Shown: positions 16,897 through 23,937 of the stretch, piece by piece | Layout: the number at the start of each line of letters is the position of its first letter | How positions within the stretch are numbered: the first letter of the stretch is position 1 | NCBI GenBank assembly: GCA_009699875.1 | Contig: WLNI01000003.1 | Coordinates: 106,761-170,760, forward strand | Length of the DNA: 64,000 nucleotides | Direction: 5' to 3' | Source of the DNA: Actinomycetota bacterium | Lineage (GTDB): Bacteria; Actinomycetota; Acidimicrobiia; Acidimicrobiales; RAAP-2 | Position numbers and translations under genes: made by a program | Notes under the pieces: generated by a model | Told to the model about the DNA's origin: nothing | What the model saw: only the letters and a program-made list of their open reading frames with translations | Databases searched by the model: none

Positions 16897-17456
16897 TGGC
16901 TATCTCGACAAACGATCTGAAAAATGGCATGTCGCTCAACCTGGATGATGGGCTCTTTACGGTGATTGAGTTCCAACACGTCAAGCCTGGGAAGGGTGGC
17001 GCATTCGTGAGAACAAAACTTCGGAACACACGTACTGGTGCCGTGATTGAGCGGACCTTCCGAGCCGATGAAAAACTTGATCAAGCAATCATTGACAAGC
17101 GAGACACCCAGTTCCTTTATCGAGACGGAGACGACTATGTCTTCATGGACACCACGACCTTTGATCAAACAACGGTGTCACCCGCCACACTCGGGGAGGC
17201 GGCCCTGTATCTCAAAGTCGGGGATGGAGCCAACCTGCAGACCTATAACGAAGAGATCGTGGGGATCGAACTCCCAGCATCAGTGGAGTTGACGGTGACC
17301 GAAACTGAACCGGGAGTCCAGGGCGATCGAGTTTCGGGGGCCCGAAAGCCCGCCACCGTTGAGACGGGTTTGGTCATTCAAGTTCCACTCTTTGTCGAAG
17401 AAGGCGAAGTGATCAAAGTCGATACCCGTAGCGGCGAGTATTTGACTCGCGCCTAG
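16896..17456 (+). CDS. efp: Translation elongation factor P
   Basis: EF-P relieves ribosomes stalled at proline stretches. The 186-residue protein has the three barrel domains of the family. The loop that reaches the peptidyl-transferase centre is HVKPGKGGAFVRTKLRN, with Lys at about 34, the usual modification site; no modification gene is seen here. The C-terminal signature GDRVSGARKPATVETG and VDTRSGEYLTRA are present. The ATG overlaps the pepQ stop (TAATG). Confidence 0.96.
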   Translation: MAISTNDLKNGMSLNLDDGLFTVIEFQHVKPGKGGAFVRTKLRNTRTGAVIERTFRADEKLDQAIIDKRDTQFLYRDGDDYVFMDTTTFDQTTVSPATLGEAALYLKVGDGANLQTYNEEIVGIELPASVELTVTETEPGVQGDRVSGARKPATVETGLVIQVPLFVEEGEVIKVDTRSGEYLTRA

Positions 17457-17477
17457 TGCTGCGACTCTGAGAATCTG

Positions 17478-17897
17478 ATGAGCATCAGTGAGCGCCGAGA
17501 GGCGAGAGAGCGTGCCTTGAGCCTGCTCTATGAAGCAGCAGCAAAACAGATTGACCCACGTGAGGTGCTTGAGGGACTCACGCTTCCTCCGGATCCCTAC
17601 TGCGCACTGCTTGTTACGTCGGCGAGCGAACACCATGATGCGTCGCTGGCGCTGATCGAATCCACTGCGTCGAACTGGCCACTTGATCGCATTGGGGTAA
17701 TCGATCGTTTGGTGATGGAGCTCGCATTGGCTGAGTTGTTGAGTGATGATCCGCCACCCGTTGCGGTCGTCCTCGACGAAGCGGTGGAATTAGCCAAAAT
17801 GTTCTCTACTGAGTCCTCAGGATCCTTTGTGAATGGCATCCTGGCAGCAATCGTCGCCACACTTCCACCCAGAGAATCGCTGACCTCCTCGGAGTAG
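17478..17897 (+). CDS. nusB: Transcription antitermination factor NusB
   Basis: NusB binds boxA RNA with S10 and keeps RNA polymerase moving through rRNA operons. The 139-residue all-helical protein begins ERREARERALSLLYEA and has the family blocks WPLDRIGVIDRLVMELALAELL, VAVVLDEAVELAKMFS and SGSFVNGILAAI. It follows efp by 21 bases and ends the aro-efp operon. A boxA-like site that it may read lies before the 16S gene at 63393. Confidence 0.93.
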   Translation: MSISERREARERALSLLYEAAAKQIDPREVLEGLTLPPDPYCALLVTSASEHHDASLALIESTASNWPLDRIGVIDRLVMELALAELLSDDPPPVAVVLDEAVELAKMFSTESSGSFVNGILAAIVATLPPRESLTSSE

Positions 17898-17956
17898 CAA
17901 ATCTGGTGACTAGCGCGCCTGCCTCGGTGGTCGTACACTAAGTCGTCCCAAGAGAT

Positions 17957-17963
17957 AAGGAGG
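17957..17963 (+). promoter_or_regulatory. Ribosome-binding site that fixes a TTG start
   Basis: AAGGAGG, a full match to the anti-Shine-Dalgarno, lies 8 bases before TTG 17972. The other in-frame starts are GTG 17963, inside the site, and ATG 17981, too far downstream. So TTG 17972 is the best start for the SCO fusion gene. Confidence 0.6.
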
Positions 17964-17971
17964 TGGTTTCC

Positions 17972-19741
17972 TTGACGGGAATGGGTGGATCGGTCAATAC
18001 GAACTCTTCCTATGTTACGGCGCAGTTCAACACGGCGCTGCTTCAAGAGCTCATTGTGATCGCGGTCGCCATGTTGGCGATCGCGATTCTTAGCACCGTT
18101 GTGCTTCGACGCCAAGCAAGCAAGGCCCTCGAATCAGGATTCGATCTCCCCCAAGAGCCAGCCGTTCGTCGCCTCTTGCGTCTTGGCTTCGGTGTGATCT
18201 GGGTCATTGATGGTTTGCTGCAACTTCAGCCGCAGATGCCGATTGGCTTGCCAGACAATGTCGTGACGCCAACGGCGGCGTCAGCGCCTGCATGGGTCTC
18301 GAGTCTGGTGACCTTTGGTACCGATGCGTGGCTTCGCCACCCCGTGCTCGCAGCATCGGCGACCGTGTGGCTGCAACTTGGCTTAGGACTCTGGCTCCTC
18401 GTGGCGAATCGGGGTTGGGCCTCTCGTGCCGCCGGATGGGCCTCGGCGGCGTGGGCTCTGAATGTTTGGATTTTTGGGAACGCACTCGGCACCTTGTTTA
18501 TGGCGCCGATCAGTTGGACCACTGGAGCTCCTGGGGCTGTCTTTTTCTATGTGCTGGCCGGAGTGGCGATTGGTCTGCCGCCCATGATGTTAAAGAGACA
18601 ATCGTTTTCTCTGTGGGTGAGCCGAGTGCTGGGTCTCGGGCTCGCGTACTTTGCGATACTCCAGGCGTGGCCCGGTCGCGGATTTTGGGGTGGGGGAAAA
18701 GATGGAGCGTACCCAAGCATGGCCAGCGAGATGGGGTCGGTCTCCCAACCGGGATTTAGCGCAAGTATTCAACACTGGTTTCAAACATTCACCACGAATT
18801 CTTCATGGATCTACAACACCCTCGTTGTCGTGGTGCTCGCACTGGCCGCCTTTGGCTTTCTCTCAGGGAAGGTGAGCTGGATGCGGTGGGGAACAATTGT
18901 CTATGTCGCTTTGTCGATTATCGACTGGGTCCTCGTTCAAGACTTCGCCGTCTTTGGTGGAATGGGGACTGATCTCAACTCAATGATCCCCTCTGCTCTC
19001 ATTGTGGGGGGTGCCTATCTTTTGGCGAAGGATGCCAGGGAGGTCGTTGTCCTTGAGGAGATTCCTGTTGTCCAAGAGAGCAGAGAGACACGCTCACTGC
19101 GTTTTGTTGGAGCGATTGCTGCGACGATGGTGTTCTTGGTTGGGGCGGTTCCGATGCTGTTGATTGGCGTTCTCCCGGGGACCTCAGCTGATGTCGCCGC
19201 AGCAACCGGATCTGGCGTCCAGGAACTCAATACACCGGCCCCAAACTTTACGCTGATCGACCAACAAGGCAAACGCTTCACATTGAGTGATCAACATAAC
19301 AAGACCATTGTTCTGTCATTTATTGATCCGGTCTGTACTTCAGAGTGTTCAATTGAAGCACAAGAGATGAAAGTTGCGAGCCAGCAGTTGGGAAATGACC
19401 CAACTATTGAGTTTGTTGCAATTAACGCAAATCCTCTCTATAGATCTCCCGCAACCCAACGAGCTTTCGATGAAGCTGAAGGACTGAATAATTGGAATGA
19501 ATGGTATTTTCTGACCGGCACAAAAGCTCAACTTCAGTCAGTATGGGACGCCTACGGTGTTGGAGTTGAGATCCTTCCTGGAGGAGGAATGGCGGCACAC
19601 TCTGAATCCATTTATGTCATTAACTCCTCGGGAAACATAACGGCAACATGGACTGCCCTTGCCGAAGGGAGTGTCAATACCCTCGAAAGTCAATCAGCAG
19701 TTTCGTTAATCGTCTCTGAGGTGCAGAAAGCCTCAAAGTGA
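17972..19741 (+). CDS. Ten-helix membrane protein fused to SCO1-like copper chaperone/redoxin domain
   Basis: A 589-residue fusion. About ten hydrophobic segments fill residues 15-405; the segment FGVIWVIDGLLQLQP recalls DoxX-like proteins. From about 425 a thioredoxin-fold domain begins (NTPAPNFTLIDQQGKRFTLSDQ). It has a CTSEC motif (Cys-x3-Cys, as in SCO1/SenC) and a later His in AAHSESIYVI, the third copper ligand position in SCO proteins. SCO1 loads the CuA site of oxidase subunit II, and this gene heads the cox cluster, so that job is likely. The orientation would place the domain outside. TTG start after a strong ribosome-binding site. The function of the membrane half is unknown. Confidence 0.8.
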   Translation: MTGMGGSVNTNSSYVTAQFNTALLQELIVIAVAMLAIAILSTVVLRRQASKALESGFDLPQEPAVRRLLRLGFGVIWVIDGLLQLQPQMPIGLPDNVVTPTAASAPAWVSSLVTFGTDAWLRHPVLAASATVWLQLGLGLWLLVANRGWASRAAGWASAAWALNVWIFGNALGTLFMAPISWTTGAPGAVFFYVLAGVAIGLPPMMLKRQSFSLWVSRVLGLGLAYFAILQAWPGRGFWGGGKDGAYPSMASEMGSVSQPGFSASIQHWFQTFTTNSSWIYNTLVVVVLALAAFGFLSGKVSWMRWGTIVYVALSIIDWVLVQDFAVFGGMGTDLNSMIPSALIVGGAYLLAKDAREVVVLEEIPVVQESRETRSLRFVGAIAATMVFLVGAVPMLLIGVLPGTSADVAAATGSGVQELNTPAPNFTLIDQQGKRFTLSDQHNKTIVLSFIDPVCTSECSIEAQEMKVASQQLGNDPTIEFVAINANPLYRSPATQRAFDEAEGLNNWNEWYFLTGTKAQLQSVWDAYGVGVEILPGGGMAAHSESIYVINSSGNITATWTALAEGSVNTLESQSAVSLIVSEVQKASK

Positions 19742-20913
19742 TGGTACGCAGAGCAACCGGGGTAAGCGTCGCGTTCGTGGCAGCATCGATGGCGTTGTTG
19801 ACCTCTCCCGTCGGAGCCATGCCACCCATGGGTTCGATGTCGTCGATGCCATCAATGTCGACGTCCACCGCGCCTCCGCTCGCTGGTGGCATAAATGACT
19901 CTGGCACCTCGATGTCGATAGTTCCTATGGGGAACTTGAACGACCCAGAGAATACGTTTTTCCAAACCTTCACGTCTCGCTCTGATTCATCATGGAGTCT
20001 CTCGACGCCGCCTGGAATAGCGACGAATGGGGGAGTCACTTTGTCGTCGCCTTCGAATGGGGCGATCGCTGTGTTGCCCTACTATGCCCTCCATCTCAGT
20101 GCGCTGAGTCGCCTTGTCGATGGCGTCTCAAGCCAAGATGGCGAAGCAGTCACGTCACTCTTGAAGGCACCTTCAGCGATGGCCAAAAGCCCTCATAGCG
20201 GCGCGTTCTTCCTTGTGACGACGAAGGGTTCTGTCCTGGAGCAGAGTGGCCCAACACAACCATTCACGACAGTGACATCTCTTTCGGCGCTGAAGAAGAC
20301 GTCAGCGGGGAAACGCTGCGGCGTTCAGGCCATAACGGGAATTGCGATTCAGAGCGATGAATCACTCGCCCTTGGCGTTCGATGTGCGGCATCGGGGACA
20401 ACTGGGGTCTTGATTCGATCTGGTTCGACATGGACCGGCTCTCTCACATCAAAAGTTGGCCCCTGCGCCGTGGTACGGATTGATCCGAGTGGAGCGGGTG
20501 TCGTGGCCCTTGTGCGCACGGGCGGTATGAAAGCAGCGCTTCGCTCAATCTATGTCAAAGGATCTTCGGTCCTCCTCTCGGCACCACTGCCATTTATGTA
20601 TTCAACGCTACGCTCCACGGCAGTTTCTAATGAGATCGGAGGAGTGCGTAGCGACATCGTGGCGCTGGCGGGGACCAAGCACGTCGCCGCGGCGATTATG
20701 ACACCGGGCAAGAAAATCAAAGCAGTCTCTTCGGTTCTCCCGTTGAGTACGAGAGCCGTTGTCTCGCAAGGGACAACAATGCTTGCTTCAGCGTCACTGC
20801 GTGCATTCGAGATTTCTCGGGGGAAGGCAACGATTCAGGGGTTGAGCGCATCTGGGACGTGGAAGACTCTCAGTGTTGTAAGTGTGACCATTCCCTATGG
20901 ATCGTCAACGTAG
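19741..20913 (+). CDS. Secreted Met-rich protein of the oxidase cluster, function unknown
   Basis: A 390-residue exported protein. A signal peptide (RRATGVSVAFVAASMALLTSPVGA) is followed by a short Met-rich stretch, MPPMGSMSSMPSMS, with methionines spaced as in Cu(I)-binding peptides. The remainder is rich in Ser/Thr/Gly/Val, predicted beta, perhaps a propeller-like fold (repeated short V-A-L strands), with a Cys pair region (KRCGVQAI, VRCAAS, GPCAVV). No named family recognised. It overlaps the SCO fusion (TGATG), so it is cotranslated with oxidase assembly genes; copper delivery is an inference. Confidence 0.65.
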   Translation: MVRRATGVSVAFVAASMALLTSPVGAMPPMGSMSSMPSMSTSTAPPLAGGINDSGTSMSIVPMGNLNDPENTFFQTFTSRSDSSWSLSTPPGIATNGGVTLSSPSNGAIAVLPYYALHLSALSRLVDGVSSQDGEAVTSLLKAPSAMAKSPHSGAFFLVTTKGSVLEQSGPTQPFTTVTSLSALKKTSAGKRCGVQAITGIAIQSDESLALGVRCAASGTTGVLIRSGSTWTGSLTSKVGPCAVVRIDPSGAGVVALVRTGGMKAALRSIYVKGSSVLLSAPLPFMYSTLRSTAVSNEIGGVRSDIVALAGTKHVAAAIMTPGKKIKAVSSVLPLSTRAVVSQGTTMLASASLRAFEISRGKATIQGLSASGTWKTLSVVSVTIPYGSST

Positions 20914-20949
20914 AAAGATCACAAGGACAATCCCAGGAGGACCGCTTCG

Positions 20950-20988
20950 ATGACGTGGAAAATTTCTGGGGCTATTTTCTTAGTATGA
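20950..20988 (+). CDS. Possible 12-residue leader peptide coupled to ctaG
   Basis: A perfect AGGAGG (20935-20940) lies 9 bases before ATG 20950, which opens a 12-codon frame (MTWKISGAIFLV) ending in TGA. That stop overlaps the likely ctaG ATG (ATGA, 20985-20988). The ctaG ATG has no good site of its own, so ribosomes may reach it through this mini-gene. Alternatively, the site is chance or marks a frameshift at the true start. Confidence 0.4.
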   Translation: MTWKISGAIFLV

Positions 20989-21857
20989 ACTCAATGAACG
21001 CCGCCATGGAGAGCGGATGGACACTGTCGCCGCTCTGGCTGGCAGCAATTGTCTTGATAGGGATCGAAGAGTGTGGACTGGCCCGGCTGAAGAAGCGAAT
21101 GCCAGGCTCACGGTTTCGCTCCTGGCGGCTACGAGGCGTGCTCTACGACCTTGGAATAGCGCTCGTCTGCGTGATCGATTCGAGCCCATTGATGGGGACT
21201 TCCATGAAGTACTTGGGACTCCACATGGTGATCCACGTCGTTGAGATGTTCTACGTACCGATCATTCTTATTCTCGGAGCCCCTTGGGTCCCCGCCCTTT
21301 TTGCACTCCCTGTTGGGCCCCGGCGATCGTTCCTTCGCTGGTGGAACTTCGGAACGCTTCGAAACGTGACAACGCGAATCACCGGTTTTATCACCGCACC
21401 GTTCGTGGCGCTTGTCCTCTTCAACGGGACCATGATTTTTTGGCATCTACCGAAGTTCTATAACTGGGCGTCGTGGAACCCATGGGTCCACACCTGGCTC
21501 ATGGGGCCAAGTTATGTCATTGTCGGATATCTTTTTTGGCGAATCATTTTGGGGAGCCACCCGGTGGGGCCGAGAGGAACGACAAAGTTCCAGGTGCTCT
21601 CGGTGGTGGTGACGGCATTCGAGATGCTGGTGCTCGCTATGGCGTTGTCGATCTTTTCCCATGGCGCCTGGTACTCAATGAACATCGAAATGCTTGGCGC
21701 AACCCAGGCGTTCCATGATCAACAAGTCGCGGCGGGAATTCTCTGGATCTGCGGAGACTTTTGGACAATTCCTGCACTCGTCATTATTACCCGACGGCTG
21801 ATTCGAGAGAACGGCAGCGTTGAACAGGCATTCGAAAGAGCCCTCGGTCGTCTCTAA
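20985..21857 (+). CDS. ctaG: Cytochrome c oxidase assembly factor, CtaG/caa3 type
   Basis: A roughly 290-residue protein with about seven membrane helices, matching the caa3-type CtaG family. Family blocks: VLYDLGIALVCVIDSSPL, HMVIHVVEMFYVPIILILGAPW, FNGTMIFWHLPKFYNWA and DQQVAAGILWICGDFWTIPAL. CtaG helps mature the CuB centre of subunit I. The family is diverse and the start is uncertain: ATG 20985 was chosen, coupled to the preceding mini-ORF. It sits between the SCO fusion and the oxidase subunits. Confidence 0.82.
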   Translation: MNSMNAAMESGWTLSPLWLAAIVLIGIEECGLARLKKRMPGSRFRSWRLRGVLYDLGIALVCVIDSSPLMGTSMKYLGLHMVIHVVEMFYVPIILILGAPWVPALFALPVGPRRSFLRWWNFGTLRNVTTRITGFITAPFVALVLFNGTMIFWHLPKFYNWASWNPWVHTWLMGPSYVIVGYLFWRIILGSHPVGPRGTTKFQVLSVVVTAFEMLVLAMALSIFSHGAWYSMNIEMLGATQAFHDQQVAAGILWICGDFWTIPALVIITRRLIRENGSVEQAFERALGRL

Positions 21858-21882
21858 TCCTCGTTGGTCTCGAAGCGGAGTT

Positions 21883-22263
21883 CTACCTTTGAGAAGGGGG
21901 GCCGTTCGGATCATCTTCTGACTCGCGATGAAGTTGAGCGAGGTAGGTATTCCATGCGTCGAGGCGAATCGCATCTTCTTGAGACGCGGGTGATTCGGCA
22001 GCAGCTTGTAGTCGAGTTCTCCGTTTTGCATCTTCTGATCCCTCGTGGAGCAACTTCCACCACATATAAAAGCCAAAACCAGTGAAGAGCGGCCACTCGA
22101 AGACGTAGGCCCAACTGAGCGAATTTCCTCCGAGTGCCCGAGAGAGCTCGAAAAGAAAGGCCGGAATGCAGATGACGAGGCACAAAATGAGCCCAACGTG
22201 GAAGCGAAGAGCGGGGCGACCCCTTATTCGCTCTGGATTTCGGACCTTTTCGCTGCTCACCAC
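21883..22263 (-). CDS. Small two-helix membrane protein, antisense in the cox cluster
   Basis: A 126-residue protein on the opposite strand to its neighbours. It has two membrane segments (FHVGLILCLVICIPAFLFEL and WAYVFEWPLFTGFGFYMWW) and a long charged C-terminal tail (HEGSEDAKRRTRLQ...). The coherent hydrophobic pattern supports it over the overlapping out-of-phase frame at 22285. No family recognised. It may be a small oxidase-associated protein. Confidence 0.6.
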   Translation of the reverse strand: MVSSEKVRNPERIRGRPALRFHVGLILCLVICIPAFLFELSRALGGNSLSWAYVFEWPLFTGFGFYMWWKLLHEGSEDAKRRTRLQAAAESPASQEDAIRLDAWNTYLAQLHRESEDDPNGPPSQR

Positions 22264-22419
22264 GCCCTTGACCGTATCCCGTCAAGCCGAGCCGAGGGAC
22301 AGTCCAAAGAAGGCCTACGTCTTACTACTATGGCTTGTAATAGTTGCATCTTGCCTCAAGGTGGGCAATGGTGTCTCTTAGTTAGTTCTCAGAAACTTGA
22401 GGCCTGCAGAGGGGAAGCG

Positions 22420-23106
22420 ATGAAAAAGGTTTTGTGGGGGGTCATCACGGTACTGATCGGCGCCATCTTGATTGCCGCGGTTGGCGTCGGATTCCACAGT
22501 CAGCAGTACGTTGCTCCGGCGGGAACGCAAGTCGCAAAGTCTGACGGTACGGTGACCGTGAACGGCAAGACCTACCAACACGTCACCCTGGACTTTGTCA
22601 CTGAACCAAGTGCTGCGGGAAATCTCCCGAACGGAAAGCCTGTGCATCCTGGCGGGAATGAAGGTTGGCCCGCATACGCTCCGAATAATCAATTCCAGGT
22701 GCCAGCAAACTCTGTCGTCACCATCCACTGGGTGCAGTATGACTCGGGAGAAGTAGTCAACAATGCTTTCTTTGCCAAAGTCCAAGGAACAGTTGGCGGA
22801 AAAGCCAACATTAATGGAGAGGTAGTCGACGGAATTGATCCAAGCAACATGGCACACTCGTTCACAGTGCGTGGACTCCCGGGGGTTGATCCTAACTTTT
22901 TCGTGAGCGTGCCAGCGCCTTCCTCAAAGTTGGGCGACGAAGCGGTGAACGACAAGGGGGGAGTGACTGTGGACTTCTCATTCATTTCAGGAACGAAGGG
23001 TCTCTATTCATGGAACTGTGAGTTCCCCTGTGGATCTGGAGTCGGTGGATTTGGTGGGGCTATGAGCTCTTACGGCTACATGTCGGGGTACATCCATGTC
23101 GTCTGA
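22420..23106 (+). CDS. Membrane-anchored cupredoxin-like copper protein
   Basis: A 228-residue protein with an N-terminal anchor (KKVLWGVITVLIGAILIAAVG) and an exported beta-barrel domain. Likely copper ligands: His in SNMAHSFTVRG, two Cys in WNCEFPCGSG and Met in GGAMSSYGYMSG. The Cys-x3-Cys spacing recalls CuA, but the His that should follow is missing, so it is neither a standard plastocyanin nor a standard CuA domain. The ATG at 22420 has GGGGAAG before it; upstream frame extension looks non-coding. Its end overlaps coxB by 11 bases. It may pass electrons to the oxidase, as blue copper proteins do in some acidophiles (inference). Confidence 0.75.
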   Translation: MKKVLWGVITVLIGAILIAAVGVGFHSQQYVAPAGTQVAKSDGTVTVNGKTYQHVTLDFVTEPSAAGNLPNGKPVHPGGNEGWPAYAPNNQFQVPANSVVTIHWVQYDSGEVVNNAFFAKVQGTVGGKANINGEVVDGIDPSNMAHSFTVRGLPGVDPNFFVSVPAPSSKLGDEAVNDKGGVTVDFSFISGTKGLYSWNCEFPCGSGVGGFGGAMSSYGYMSGYIHVV

Positions 23107-23923
23107 GGAGAAGCGTGACGAGATTGCTGCAGTTGTAGAACCTGTCTTCCGGGGAGGACCCCTGTGGAAGCGACCCGCAGGCAAAGTGTTGATCATCTGG
23201 GTACCGATGACCATCATTGGCTTACTCCTCGCATTTTTTGCACCTGGTCACCTGTTCCCAGAAAATATGTCGGCTGAACAAGAAGATGTGAAGACGACGT
23301 TTATTCTCTTTACGGCGCTGGCTGCTCCAGTTGCTGCGGTGGTCTGGGGAATTGCTCTCTACAGCATTGTGGGATGGCGAAAAAAGAGTGGAAAGAGCGA
23401 CACTCCACCAGAAGATGGCCCACCCATTCGAGGTGGAACGATTGCCACCACGATCTGGCTGGGCACCTCAGTTATTTTGGTGGTCGTCCTCCTGGTGTGG
23501 GGAATGGCAGAACTCTCGTCAGAACTCGCACCGCAGCAGAACGCTATGCAAGTCAATGTCACTGGCCAACAGTGGCAGTGGACATTCTCGTATCCTGGGA
23601 CTGGCGTCACCTCGACGCAGCTCATTGTTCCAGAGGGTCGACAGATTCACTTTCACGTGACCAGTGAAGACGTCACGCACGGCTTCTGGCCGGTCCAACT
23701 CGGCGTCCAAATTGATGCGAACCCAAACGTCACCACGCTCATCTCGGCGACGCCAAACAAATTGGGAACGTTTGATGTTCGATGTAGTCAGATCTGTGGG
23801 TTGAACCACGCATACATGGAAACAACAGGAACCACAGTGACGCAAGCGCAATTCAATGCATGGCTTGTGAGCCATGGAGCATCGGCAACGTCGGTGCATT
23901 CATATGCGATGAGCGCGAAGTAG
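23096..23923 (+). CDS. coxB: Cytochrome c oxidase subunit II
   Basis: Subunit II takes electrons from the donor through its CuA centre. The 275-residue protein has two membrane helices (KVLIIWVPMTIIGLLLAFF and LAAPVAAVVWGIALYSIVGW), a third hydrophobic stretch before the exported domain, QQWQWTFSYPG (aromatic electron-entry patch) and a complete CuA site: Cys230, Cys234, His238 and Met241 in CSQICGLNHAYM, with the upstream His in DVTHGFW. No fused cytochrome c domain. Overlaps the cupredoxin gene. Confidence 0.94.
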   Translation: MSSEEKRDEIAAVVEPVFRGGPLWKRPAGKVLIIWVPMTIIGLLLAFFAPGHLFPENMSAEQEDVKTTFILFTALAAPVAAVVWGIALYSIVGWRKKSGKSDTPPEDGPPIRGGTIATTIWLGTSVILVVVLLVWGMAELSSELAPQQNAMQVNVTGQQWQWTFSYPGTGVTSTQLIVPEGRQIHFHVTSEDVTHGFWPVQLGVQIDANPNVTTLISATPNKLGTFDVRCSQICGLNHAYMETTGTTVTQAQFNAWLVSHGASATSVHSYAMSAK

Positions 23924-23937
23924 AGGGGGAAGTTACT

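Noticed and set aside
22045..22419. N-terminal extension of the cupredoxin frame
   Set aside because: The extension is hydrophilic with no family likeness, overlaps the minus-strand membrane gene, and would hide the membrane anchor that begins at ATG 22420.
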